DNA of 64,000 nucleotides from the NCBI GenBank assembly GCA_033030425.1, contig JAUFSD010000021.1:1297694-1361693 (forward strand), in the 5' to 3' direction. The stretch is from Verpa conica. Its lineage: Eukaryota; Ascomycota; Pezizomycetes; Pezizales; Morchellaceae. This document shows positions 1 to 10,882 of this stretch, piece after piece. Position 1 is the first letter of the stretch. The number at the start of each line of letters is the position of its first letter. The notes under the pieces were generated by a model. That model searched no databases. It had not been told where the DNA came from and saw nothing but the letters and a program-made list of their open reading frames with translations. Both the position numbers and the translations under genes were made by a program.

Positions 1-1628
1 ACCTTCAACCCCTCGGTGCTGGCGCCGTGCGCTAGTAAGAACTCAATTAAGTCACAATGTTTGAAACGGATTGCGACAAGCAATGGTGTCTGGCCGCAGT
101 TGTTCTTGGCATTCAAGGCTTTGAACAGTGGTTTAGCAACTGGCTCTTGCCTAACTTTAGTGGTATCATCAAGTCCTAATAAGCTGTACTTTCTTTTCTT
201 AGACCCGGATGCCGGTGACCCTAGCAATACAGCCAGTCTTGCCATATTACCTGCTGAACAAGTTCTATGCACGATATTCTGACCATGATCGTCCGTTGTA
301 TCGATGTTTGCGCCAAATGTCGCGAGCAAGCTTAGCACCTCCTCATGCCCACCCTTTTCTGCTAGCTCAAGAGCGGTCTTTCCTCCAGATGATGCCGGCA
401 AGGCGTTGACATCGGCCCCAGCTGTAATTAGCAAGCCCACCACCTCTAGATGCCCGCCATCTGCTGCTGCCTGCAGCGCTGTCCTTCCTGAATTTGCGGC
501 CGGTAACGCGTTAACATTAGCCTTAGCTTCAATCAGCAATTTCACCAAGTCCTTATGCCCACTACCTGCGGCTGCTTGCAAAGCGGTCCTTCCGGAATGT
601 CCTGCCGGGGGTGCATTGATATCAGCCTCGGCGTCTAGTAACAGAGCTACTATATCCGCATGACCACCACCGGCTGCCGCCTGTAATGCCGTTCGACCCG
701 AGATCTCCGCCGGCAGTGCATTTACGTCAGCCCCAGCATCTATCAGTAAGGTCACGATCTTCGTATGACCAGAGCCTGCTGCTGCCTGTAGTGCCGTCCT
801 GCCCGAGTTACTCGCTGCCGGTGCGTTGACATCAGCTTCGGCTTCTATTAGCATAGATACCAAATGTATATTCCCACTCTCTGCTGCAGTCTGTAGGGCC
901 GTCCTTCCCGCCGCCGATCTATCGATATCAACCCCATTTTGAATTAACAATAACACACATTCGTCATGCCCGCCTTCTATAGCTGCTTGTAAAGCCACCT
1001 TTCCCGAGTTCCCGGCCGGGGGCGCATTTACATCAGCCCCATGTTGAATAAGTGACTTTATGGACTCCGAGTGACCACCTTCCGCCGCTGCCTGTAGTGC
1101 TGTCCGTCCTGAACTTTCCGCCGGAAAAGCGTTGATATCGGCCCCGGAACCAATCAACAACTCCACCAGATCAGTATGTCCACAACCTGCTGCTACCTGC
1201 AAAGCGGTCCTTCCCGAGTTTCTTGCCGGAGGTGCATTGACATCTGCCCCAGCCTCTATCAGTAATGTTACTAGATCCGCATGCCCACCCTCCGCAGCCG
1301 CTTGTAAGGCCGTCCTCCCAGATACCCCCACTGGCGGCGCGTTGATATTAGCCCCTGCATTTTTCAGTAATATAACCACCTCCATATGTCCTCCTTTTGC
1401 TGCTGCTTGCAGAGCTGTCCTACGCGAGGTTACTGCTGGGGGTTCCGGGTTCGAAGAACTATAAGACGTTCGGGTAGGGCCCCCTAGGTTCCTTAACCTT
1501 GGGCTACGAAACCTTTTGCCTGGTGGGGGGTAGTACGCATCGATTTCTACTCCGGCATGTATCAAGCGCGCTACTGTTTTATAATTCCCCCTTCCCGCTT
1601 CCAGTACTAGCTCATCGACCCTGTTCAT
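1..1628 (-). CDS. Ankyrin-repeat protein, 3' end beyond the left edge
   Basis: One reading frame stays open from an ATG at 1628 down to base 1 with no stop, giving about 542 residues; the C-terminus lies outside the window. The frame closes upstream at a TAA near 1756 and has no earlier ATG. After a short N-terminus (MNRVDELVLEAGRGNYKTVA) and a Gly/Pro linker come about ten nearly uniform 35-residue ankyrin units of the type RTALQAAAEGGH...LLIEAGADVNAPPA, one 32-residue unit, then two or three divergent units flanking a basic insert (SKKRKYS). No catalytic domain is visible. Ankyrin arrays are protein-binding scaffolds; in fungi such uniform arrays are often the sensor half of NLR-like proteins, but no NACHT or other effector domain is seen here. 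Function and partners are unknown. Confidence 0.85.
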   Translation of the reverse strand, partial: MNRVDELVLEAGRGNYKTVARLIHAGVEIDAYYPPPGKRFRSPRLRNLGGPTRTSYSSSNPEPPAVTSRRTALQAAAKGGHMEVVILLKNAGANINAPPVGVSGRTALQAAAEGGHADLVTLLIEAGADVNAPPARNSGRTALQVAAGCGHTDLVELLIGSGADINAFPAESSGRTALQAAAEGGHSESIKSLIQHGADVNAPPAGNSGKVALQAAIEGGHDECVLLLIQNGVDIDRSAAGRTALQTAAESGNIHLVSMLIEAEADVNAPAASNSGRTALQAAAGSGHTKIVTLLIDAGADVNALPAEISGRTALQAAAGGGHADIVALLLDAEADINAPPAGHSGRTALQAAAGSGHKDLVKLLIEAKANVNALPAANSGRTALQAAADGGHLEVVGLLITAGADVNALPASSGGKTALELAEKGGHEEVLSLLATFGANIDTTDDHGQNIVHRTCSAGNMARLAVLLGSPASGSKKRKYSLLGLDDTTKVRQEPVAKPLFKALNAKNNCGQTPLLVAIRFKHCDLIEFLLAHGASTEGLK

Positions 1629-4600
1629 CCTCCGTTTACCCTTTAAGCTGGGTTGAGCTGGACTCTGAAGGGTAGGGTAATCGTAGGAAGCTGATTGAGG
1701 GATTACGGTGCTGAAGAGTGATTGTATATCGTGGTAAAGGCTTATTCCGTATTAGAGGACTACTGATGTTTGTTCCTCAGGGTCTCACGGGACTTGCGCA
1801 GGTATAACAGATGTTGCTGGGTTTATAGTAGGAGTAGGTTTTGGGGGTGGTTTCGGGGGTGGGTCGGAACTTAATGAAGGGTGCTTTACGGCTACGGAGT
1901 TGTAGAAGCTGTGGTAAGCTGAGATGTACAAGGAGTCATGCAATGGCAAAGGTTTTACCTTCGTAGAGATGGAGGGGTTGACAGCGTTTCTTATTTGGTA
2001 GAATAAGAACTGTGACGCTTAGTAAGCCTGATAACCTTAAAGCCACAACACTATTATATGTATGGTATGCCTCTCTTACCCATGCATCGCTTACGACGAT
2101 CTCCAACTATAACAGAGGTGTCTTGCTAATTTCTTTTCAGAGGAATGCGACTAGCCAAAGCCCTATGAAAACGAAATATAAGCGGGGTGTGGAATGGCGC
2201 CGACAAGACTATAACCCTGGGCCTTGACATCCAGATTTACAATCATGCGAAGATGCGTGACGACATGGTATAAAGGATACGGCCACCAAGAGAAGTCTCA
2301 ATAGGCCATTTCTCGCCTTGGGTGGATCGAGATAAGAAAAGCAACGTTGAAAAGTAGAAATAATCACTTTTTGTGGGTGTTGCAAGGGTCCAAATCGGTA
2401 TTCTATATGTATGCAGTCGCATTTGAAAGCCCCACCCCACCTATGGAGTCCGCTTGTGGCTTACAGCCGCTGAGACAGTCAGTTGTACCGATGGTAGTTA
2501 TTAGAATCAGTTAATCGTTTAGTATGTCTACATGCAAGTCTACATATACCTTGCTCTCGTTTTCTGTTACTTTCTAACTTTTTCTACAAGAACTTCGTTG
2601 CTGCTTCGTTGTCCCAGAATGTGCCAAGACTTGCCGAGCATCTCCCAGCCACGTCTTGCACAGTGGATGTGATTTATCACAGACCCCATTGGAGCTTTGT
2701 GAGTGAATTTTGGTCGCCTGCATCTACCAAGAGCCTCCTTGGCGTGCACTTATCATCCTCGCGTAGCCAGAAATCTCAATCCTTTGGTTGGATAATATCC
2801 TGCGCACCATACGCCGCTCACCGTGCGCATCTCTACGTGTATCGGCACTTTATTAGTGGTAGCTGCATGGGCTTTCTTAAGCCCCACAATCTCCTCACTG
2901 GCTAGCAATATACGTCACTACGTCAGAAGTCTGGGCAATGTGCAATGTGGAGAGATTCGATCACCGGACTAGTAATATCAGCCGCGATCAGTCTAAACGT
3001 GAGAAAGTTCGAGTTACACAATATGATATTATGGCTTTCACCGCGACGAAAGAATAGGCCCTCTGATCCCCTAGATAGAGAGACCACAATCTGCTCCGAC
3101 CCAGGTGCTTTATGAAAATGATCTAATTTTCGGGCTCTAAATTTTCTACCCTGATCGTGTCTAATTGTGTTTTTCTACGGTTGCTTTCGTGCTCTTCATG
3201 ACCGTTGCTGCTCTTATTACACACGATCCTGGTATGTATATTAATAAGCGCCTGAGTATATCGTATACCCTTTAAAAGAAATTCGTCTTTGGTGCTACTC
3301 AGGCATTTATTAAATCGCAACCAAAAGAACAGTAGTAATTGTAGCAGCACTTCAGGTCACGTGATGATAGTAAAGTGAATACATAGTATTTAATAAACGC
3401 CTGAGTAGCTTGGAATAATATGTTTCTAGGAATTTGAAATAGCTAATAACAATGTTCATCGATCCTAGGAGAACTCCTGTTCTATGTAGATATAATACCT
3501 AGCATGTGCCCTACAAAAATGACATCATACTTGTATTCTCGATAAACTTATCCCAACCTTATCGGATGTCTTTCCCTAAAGTAGAGCTACCTAGCTGAAT
3601 TAGAGGACAATGGAGCGAAGAAAAAGGAGAAATCAGTAGCCGGACCCTAAGGAGAAGTAGGTGGGCTCAAGACCACCACACAGCTAATATCAAGTACTAT
3701 TTTGTGGAAGTCTTTTTTCATAGTTTTGTAGGTAAAGTTACGAGTTACTGTTTCGCTAGAGGTTTTGCGTTACCGACATATAGAAATAGTAGGAACAAAT
3801 ATTAACTATTTTAGGTTTATTGTCATCCAATTTTGTTGGTTTTGGTCCTAGGGGTATTCAGAAGCCGGTGGTAGGCGACACTTGGGATCTTATCGGCTAG
3901 GTTTAATCTAATCTAATCTCCATCTACTACGACTCTCCAAAGCCTAGAATAGAGGGCTACCAAACAAACCCTTCTATTCTCACCCAAGATTCACCAGTGA
4001 CCAAGCGGTAGCAGAATTTCTGCTCTAGCCTAAAAAGACTATCTTAGGCCCTAGCCCTAAGTAAAGTAATCCCTTTTCACCTCTAATAGGCCTTTCTGGA
4101 GAGGGCTTTATGAGACCTGTTTAGCTGCATTGCCGTACAGGGATTCATAGTGTCGGCAGGCATTATTTATGACCGAGCCTTTCTCCATAAAGGATATGGG
4201 TACGTAGCGGAATTCGAGGGACTATGCAACCCTCGCTAAACTACTCGAAAATCAATACCTGCCAATTACAAAAGTAATGTCCGGTGAGCAGGAGTAGAGA
4301 TGTGTCTACACATATCTCAGCCCCGATACCCACTCTAACTTTCCCACCATTCACCAGCGCGCTTATTCCTTGGTTCTCGGAAATTTCCAACTGTATTTAT
4401 AAAAGTCTGTAGGCCTCGCGAGCGGAAAATCGAGAGAGGGGGGTTAGGTTTAATTTCGCAAATCGTTCAGTATAAATGCAGCATTGGTAGAAAGATGTGT
4501 AAGCCAATCATAAAAATTCCGGGAAACACATGGAAAGTCAAGTGGTCATACACTTGAACCACGGAATCATAGAGGGCTATCAGTAGCCAAAGAGCTTAGC

Positions 4601-5659
4601 CTGAAAGAGATATAATGTTATACCAGCACAGGTAACGATGGGAATATATATACGGTTATCTATTACAATAAGTACCTGTCTTACATACATGAAAACCACG
4701 ACCCAAGTCCTACGAATATCGTATAGCACAAAGACCCCCTACTACTAAACTAGTTGCTACTAGTGTGTGATAAAGAGCGTTGGTGATACGGCCGATAAAT
4801 TCCAGCATTCAAACATCCAATATATTGATATATAGAGATGGAAACAATATTATGCATGAAAAAAGAGTGTTAGGGTAAGTGTACTAATCTCTTTGTATCC
4901 TAAATCAGACGTAAATGAAGATAAGAGATAAAGAAATAAGAAGCCTACCCTCCTTCAATATAGGTATGTAGGAAGTTTCCTTGGAGATATTTAGGCGAGA
5001 AAGAAGCCTAATATCACTAATCCACTAAACACACAACAAGACATTGCATTCTTGGCATCATGACGCTATCACGCTTTCTCTGCCGTCCTTTTTCGGTGGT
5101 TTTTTGGACTTCTTCAGTATATGTCCCTCCAACACAGCCGTTTGATGTTTCGTTGAGTTCCTCAGAAGACCCTTTATATGCTGTTTCGGTCGAGCCTTTT
5201 TAGGCTTACTCAGAAGAAATTTCAGCAATAACTCTGCCCGGAGATTCCTAGACCTCTCCAATAGATCGTTTGAGAACTGCTCCTTTGTTCCCTTCTTCTG
5301 GGAGCCCTTTCGAGTATCACTGGGGACAGCTTCATTAGGGGCACCACTGTGGTGCGTTCTTGGGTTTCCTTTTCTGGGAAACTTATTATGTGATCGCTGG
5401 TATCCACCTCTTCGGACATCTCTAGGTCACCGTTGCCTATACTTTCTTAGGATATTTTCTTCATCTTCGTCATCGTCATCCACCCCACTCTATTTCATGC
5501 TGAACTTCCACCAGGAGTTTTTTCCGAGACACAAACTACCAAAATTCCGGCTTGAATACCATTTCAACTTGAAGAGGTTGTATGATCAACGCCTGGGGAC
5601 TACCCTCAGTGGGGGTGTGATTTGCTTTCTCTTGATTGCACACTATCCGCAAAATGAGC
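1629..5659. other. Gene-poor spacer
   Basis: No convincing coding region. The short open frames here (for example 2609-2905 on the plus strand and 3123-3350 on the minus strand) show no recognisable domain, no splice-consistent extension and no codon pattern that stands out. The only structure seen is a set of related inverted arms at 3241-3407, listed separately. Confidence 0.6.
3241..3407. repeat. Three related 18-bp arms, possible MITE remnants
   Basis: TTAATAAGCGCCTGAGTA at 3241-3258 is matched by its near-perfect reverse complement at 3296-3313 (16 of 18) and by a direct copy at 3390-3407 (17 of 18). A related string lies near 54687. The arrangement fits the end of a small TIR element that was duplicated or rearranged. 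No coding content. Confidence 0.45.
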
Positions 5660-6289
5660 CAGAACTCATTATGGGAAAGTCCTTTGTTACGTTCTTCGTA
5701 TAAACCAGGAAGCTTGGAGCTGCGGTACATCGTCGCCGGAATTACGCATCATCGCAGCATATAAGGCCGCCAACATCCTTGCAACCATAGACAGGTTTGA
5801 AGATGCTGTCAATCTGCTCTCAATTATATATCCATGATTTTTAGGGCGGGTTGATTGCGAGCACCTGATTTCCACCCTCCAGAGCTCGAATAAAAAACTC
5901 TGCTTTTTTTTTTACAAAGGTTAAATCGTCTCCGTACAAAAGTTGATTCCCCACTAGAATATGGTGAAGAAACCTATGAGAAGGCACGCGATAGGAGGGT
6001 AAAAGCTGTTGATGAACTAGCACAAATATTGGCTTATATCCGGCAGATATGTGGCTTTGGAGGATTTCAGCTCCCTCCCCGCCCGGAAGACCTCATGTTG
6101 ATGGCACAGGAAGGCCCAATCATCATGACTAATTGTTCCCGCTGTCAAAATGACGCTATTGTCTTGTCAGAATACACTATCAAAGCGTTGCCACTCCCTT
6201 TTTGCTATACGATGAAGGGAGTGGTTAGTAAAAACATGCTGCACTTAATAGCGATTACAGTACAATGGTCCTATATCGATATTATTTAG
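5660..6289 (+). pseudogene. Decayed CHAT/TPR-type NLR-like gene fragment
   Basis: Two plus-strand segments resemble the region between TPRs and the CHAT peptidase domain in the large fungal CHAT-TPR family. Segment 1 (to a TGA at 5835) reads ...NQEAWSCGTSS then PELRIIAAYKAANIL and DRFEDAVNLLS, a TPR-like helix pair. Segment 2 (about 5921-6230, another frame) reads LRTKVDSPLEYG..., then AYIRQICGFGGFQLPP and AQEGPIIMTNCSRCQNDAIV, matching the family pattern [IR]xxPGFExFLxPP followed by GPIVxxNxSxxRxDA. The CHAT catalytic His/Cys region is absent downstream. Stops and a frame change make it non-functional as it stands. Between the segments, the minus strand reads RALEGGNQVLAI, which resembles the ALELLEGGRGVI step expected there in the plus orientation, so a small inversion may have occurred. 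Family assignment is from recognition, not a search. Confidence 0.55.
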
Positions 6290-7399
6290 AAGGACATCCT
6301 AATCCACCGCCCAACTATATCCGAGCGATTGTACTGTACCACATCCTTCAAGTAACAAATTACTTGTCTTATCTCTTTTATGGGGGTTTAATTATTCGGG
6401 GCGATATGGTAAGGGATAACGTTAGATCTATAAAAGGAGGGTTTCCCCACCATTAAAGTAATCTGGTGGTATATCCCGACAGAGAATGCCATAGGTCCTA
6501 AATGTATATTCGAATATGTATGACAGTTTAATGGGGGGTAGAGGCAGCGCTAAACCCTTATTCGCCCATAAGAAATTGAGTTCGGTAGCTGTCGATCGAG
6601 GGGTTTTTAATCCGATAGGTTAGAGTTGACAAGAGCGCTGTCATTACCATATATTTTCTTGATAGATTTATCTAACAGACTCTAGTTGCTGGAGCTGAAT
6701 ATGGCTGTAGATATACAAACTAGGTGTAGGTTTGTTAGTTTTTGTGCGCCGAGGGGTGAGAGAAGTGATTAGTCAGTCATCTAGCACTGGGCAGGCAGAA
6801 ATGATAGGGCGTCCATCAGGCGAGATATGGCCGAAATATTTTTGTTCTTTGTCTCGCTAATTCTGTTGAACTCCTGCTTTCACTAGGTCCAGATCACAGG
6901 ATGGGGGTAAAGACTTACAGAATTGAAGTCTCTGGCTATTCTAAAAACCGGGGGAATCGTCCCCTTATTTATACACCAAGTATCCTTGCCTATAGCAAAT
7001 CTCCTTGTGACTTAACAACCCAAATAGTGGACCATAACCGAAGTGCTACCACACTCTTGTTGAGGATCGTTTATTACAATTTGAGGTATTAATTTGTCCT
7101 TTTACCTCTTTTCTTTCTCTTAAGTGATCCTGATATAACACTAATTACGGTTATAAATTTAACAAGTAATCACTGATGGTTATAGTGAATACTAATGGCA
7201 AAAGTGGGCTGTCAGACTGAGCTCCCACGAGAGTTGAGTAGCCTGCAGTTAACAAGGTGTCCGCATCTTCCTACGGAGCCATACAAGATACAATAATGAA
7301 ATGTTTTATGGTAAATCAAATTACGGGGGTCACTGTCGCAGCAAGTACATCACACCAGCATAAACGACCTACAAAATCATCCATCCGTATTACTCTCCA
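6290..7399. other. Spacer without visible genes
   Basis: No supported coding region. The open frame at 6901-7092 has no recognisable features. The frames at 7257-7916 on the plus strand are antisense to the TPR gene that ends at 7400. Confidence 0.6.
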
Positions 7400-8741
7400 T
7401 CACTCCTCGACGAGGGCTATCACATCCCTCCTCCATACTCTCCACCCTGCACCCTCCATCTCCCTCCCTATCCTTTCTCTTACCCCCCGCATGTCTTCCG
7501 CTACACTCTCCAACCCCTCCACCTCCCCCATTTCCACTAGTACCGCTCTCGCCCTCTTAAACCACTTCCTTGCTACCTCATCATCCCCAATCCTCTTATT
7601 CAACTCTCCCAGCATACACATACCCTTAACCCTCTCTTTCTCCATCCCCGGCCCCGCCTCCTTAACCGCCCGCCGCTGTACCTCTATCGCCTCACGGAGT
7701 AATTCCCCCTGCCGCTCACCCGAACTGGAGTCTGCTAGTGTTGACAGGCAGGTGGTGATATTATTCACTACCACCAATGTTAGCACTGTCCTCTCGGATC
7801 AAGGAAGCAGAGAAGGGGATGACTACTTACAAACAGGCACTATTTCCACATCCCCATTCCTCTCTACTTCACGCCAACAAACTAACGCCTCCTCTACCCT
7901 CCCTAGAGCCGTATAACACCGTGCTAGCACCTCGCCCTGTGCCCCTGCCGCCAGCGCCTTTGCCGGTTTACCAAGCTGTAGATACATATCCGCCACCTGT
8001 GCGCCTAGGTGGGGTTTGAGTAGATCTAGGAAGGCTACAGATGCTGCGGGATAGTCGGTGGAGAGGTATTCGACGATAGATAGCCAGGCAGCAGGTGGGG
8101 CGGAAGGCGTGCATAGCAGAGCAGGTGGAATGTGCGTCTTTATCGAGTTCGGAGTGGGGGCGGCGAGCGCGTAACGCAGGTGTGTAGCGGCGGAAGAGGA
8201 AAACGGAGTGAGAAGATGAGATAGGGACTGGGAGGGTTTATGGGAGGGTTTAATGTAATGGGAGGCTGTTAGGACGGTGGTAAACCTAAGTGAGTCAGCA
8301 GGGCACAATCGGAAAGGTGGAATTTGAGACGTACAGGAGAGTGTAGAGAAGTGGTTTGCGGGCTTTTTTGAGGGTCTTAGCTGAGAATAATTTATGTAGG
8401 CGGTAGGTCAGGAGCCACGACTGGTGTCGGTAGTTCTCTTTATTCTTAAATTTCTCACTCTCCCTCTCCTTGGCCTTCTCCTTCTCCTTTTTCATTTCCT
8501 CATATTCTTTCTCCTTCCTTTTTCTCTTCTCCTTCTCCTCTTCACGTTCCTTCTCCTTCTCCCTTTCTTTCTTATCCCTCTTCTTCTTTTCGTATTCCTC
8601 CCAGTCCTTCTTACTCCAGTCCTTCCTATCCCGGTGGTCATCACTACGCACCCCCGCCACTGTAAATCGCCTGCGTGGGACTATAGAAGCTATAGTACAC
8701 CCCCGGAGTTGGAGTCTCATGCCTAGGCGGACGGCCAACAT
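7400..8741 (-). CDS. Mitochondrial-type TPR-like protein, copy 1
   Basis: Three exons on the minus strand: 8741-8335, 8285-7831, 7767-7400, giving 409 aa. Intron 1 (49 nt) runs GTACGT to CTTAG with a CTGAC branch; intron 2 (63 nt) runs GTAAGT to GGTAG with a CTAAC branch; both preserve frame. The N-terminus is Arg-rich and Asp/Glu-poor (MLAVRLGMRLQLRG...VPRRRFTVAG), like a mitochondrial presequence. It is followed by a very long Lys/Glu/Arg coiled stretch (about residues 40-105), a short hydrophobic segment (PLLYTLLFTTVL), and TPR-like helical pairs such as QLGKPAKALAAG, CYTALGRVEEALVCW and MLGELNKRIGDDEVARKWF. It lies head-to-head with a similar gene starting at 10883, and intron 2 falls at the equivalent position and phase in both. 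Likely an inner-membrane or matrix scaffold; the exact role is unknown. Confidence 0.8.
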
Positions 8742-9566
8742 GGTGAGTATATGTGATTAATTAATGTACGTTGAAGGAGTCAAGGTCTGGTCTTAGAGAA
8801 CGGGTTGGGATTGGGATTCAAGAATGAAGCATGGGCTGGTTAGGGGATGGCGGGGTGTACAAGAGGTTAGGCTGGGTAGATGTGTAAACCAAGTGCAGGA
8901 GTACACATATATACCACACCATTCAAGAGACCCCTGGCATGAACCTCATACTAATAAAGCACTCGAGAATCTTTCAGTAGAATAATGCAGGTGCATCCTA
9001 GTAGTAATATGTATCTGAGCTCTACTCTTATTTGCTATATCTCCGGTCGCTCTGAGCCCGCATTACATATTTATCGGACATCAGAAAGCTAAGCACCTAC
9101 ACACACAACACAGTCTTAGCTCCAATATCTTAATAGCTTTTGATTTATGTCTAGCTTTACTTATTTAGGTATATTGGTATGTGGGTCTTTGAGGCCAAAC
9201 TAATTACTCGAGATACGGTAATATCTACAAAACCAAGGTTAAAACTAAACTCTAAGCAGCCCAATGAGCCCATGAGCCTCCATGAGCAAATACTAGCCTG
9301 GGAACTAAATTAAACAGTTCTCTGCCTTTTGGTAAGCTATATGATTTCTAGATATTGGATCTCTAGGCTCTGCGTTGTTTAGAGTCCGGCGGGGTGCTGC
9401 CGTGTTCCGGGTGATTAGCCCAAGCAGTAATCGTTTATGCGCAAAAAAATCACTGCGCACTCCCCATAATTGTGCCTCTAAGAAAAAAAAGAAAAACACA
9501 TAAGCGTATTTAGCCACGTACTAAACCGATCTGATCGCCAAGAAATAAGCAGCAGCAGTAGATCAA

Positions 9567-9722
9567 CACAGCGTACGGCAAAAAAGACCGAGAAACCAGG
9601 GTCTGCTACCAGGGTATTGTGGCCAATCCTACTACTAGAATCTTTGCCAAAAACCTAAAGAACGAATAGGAACGCTGATTCTTGTGTCTCGCGTTTCCCG
9701 ATCTTTTTTACCGTTCGCTGTA
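9567..9722. mobile_element. 155-bp TIR element (mariner-like MITE), copy 1
   Basis: Left end CAGCGTACGGCAAAAAAG and right end CTTTTTTACCGTTCGCTG are imperfect inverted repeats. The interior (ACCAGGGTCTGCTA...CTAGAATCTTTGCC) is closely shared with the copy at 54786-54940. Like the other copies it is too short to encode a transposase. Outside the arms the left flank has CA where the other copies have TA. Confidence 0.75.
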
Positions 9723-9933
9723 CGTTGAACATGCGTTGCCGTGGGTAAAGTGAGTCGATGCCAATTCCCGTCATCCGTCAGCTAATCAGACTAATTGAAG
9801 ACCCAACCGGGCCTACAAGGCTATCAATCATTTTGTAGTACGCACACTCTCGCAACGCTAGCGACCTACAAAGGGCCAATTGGTACGGGCAGCTAGTATT
9901 GAAGGTGGTAAGCCCCGTCACGGAAATACAGAA

Positions 9934-10089
9934 TACAGCCTCCGGTAAAAAAGATCGAGAAATTTAGGATTCAGATTTAGGACTTTTATTGGCCTTTTGG
10001 TCTTGTGGCAATGGCCCTAGTGATTGTACTGGTTGTAAAACCCTTGCTCGGTGACCCTTGTTTCTCGATCTTTTTTACCAGAAGCTGTA
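9934..10089. mobile_element. 155-bp TIR element (mariner-like MITE), copy 2
   Basis: Ends are TACAGCCTCCGGTAAAAAAG and CTTTTTTACCAGAAGCTGTA, continuing inward as ATCGAGAAA/TTTCTCGAT. The arms match copy 1 and the copy at 54786, but the interior differs. A TA dinucleotide flanks both ends, the target duplication expected for Tc1/mariner-type insertion. Immediately downstream (10095-10125) is a string resembling the end of the larger element at 54706-54996. Confidence 0.75.
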
Positions 10090-10882
10090 TCAAGCCTCGT
10101 TTCTACAGCAATTCTACCACAAGCGATATTGTGATATCGCCCTGTAAAAGGTTTGGCTCCTAGTAGCACTGAGACCTGCTTATGAGAGATATGACATTTA
10201 TTATTGATGATTGTCTAATCTAAGAGCCTTACTTGGCTCTTATGATACACGTCAAGACCTTCTTGGATGCCACATTCCATGACAGATGTACTAAACAACG
10301 AATTATGAATCACCTGAGCTATAACTACCGTGTTTCATGCGTATCTATTTCCGTTCTTGGATAAGTACTGTAGTATTTGACAAAATTTATTCCACTGTAG
10401 TAGGGGTGTTTTGCAACAAAGCCGGCGGAGTTGACGTGTAGGGAAGCAAAAAGGCTGCTCCTCCTTGGTTAAGACTGATTAAATCCCTACTGCAGCCTAA
10501 TGAATGTTCTTAAATAATCCGGTAATCTACAAACAGGAGACTAAAGAAAAAACAGGTAACACACTGGATGTATCGAGCCAACTCATCATTTCGTACCACC
10601 AACATCTCACCCAATATGAGATCCAGAATGTGAGAAGTACTATGCGTAGATACGTAGGTCCCCATATCTACAAAATACTCGACCGAAATCTCTTATATAA
10701 GGATCGACCACTCCTCAAAGTACTATTAGGGCCAACGGCGAGAGCCTCTTCCATACCATACCTCTCTTCGTGCACGGGAGGACCGCATAAAACCTACTTC
10801 AGAAACCAGCGCCCCCCGGTATGTGATACGCACACCTTACTATATCAAACCCTTCTACCCGTCACGTACCCGCCCTCATATA

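Larger units (their letters stand above)
8742..10882. other. Divergent intergenic region with two MITEs
   Basis: Shared upstream region of the two divergent TPR genes, about 2.1 kb. It holds two members of a 155-bp TIR family, listed separately. The open frame 10504-11013 overlaps the next gene's start in another frame and is treated as spurious. Confidence 0.65.

Noticed and set aside
16..1464. Several plus-strand open frames of 66-119 codons
   Set aside because: They are antisense to the continuous ankyrin frame on the minus strand and show only the mirror of its repeats.
7257..8760. Plus-strand frames with Ser/Pro-rich or Phe/Leu-rich content
   Set aside because: They are the reverse of the TPR gene's exons; the Phe/Leu-rich part mirrors its Lys/Glu coiled coil.
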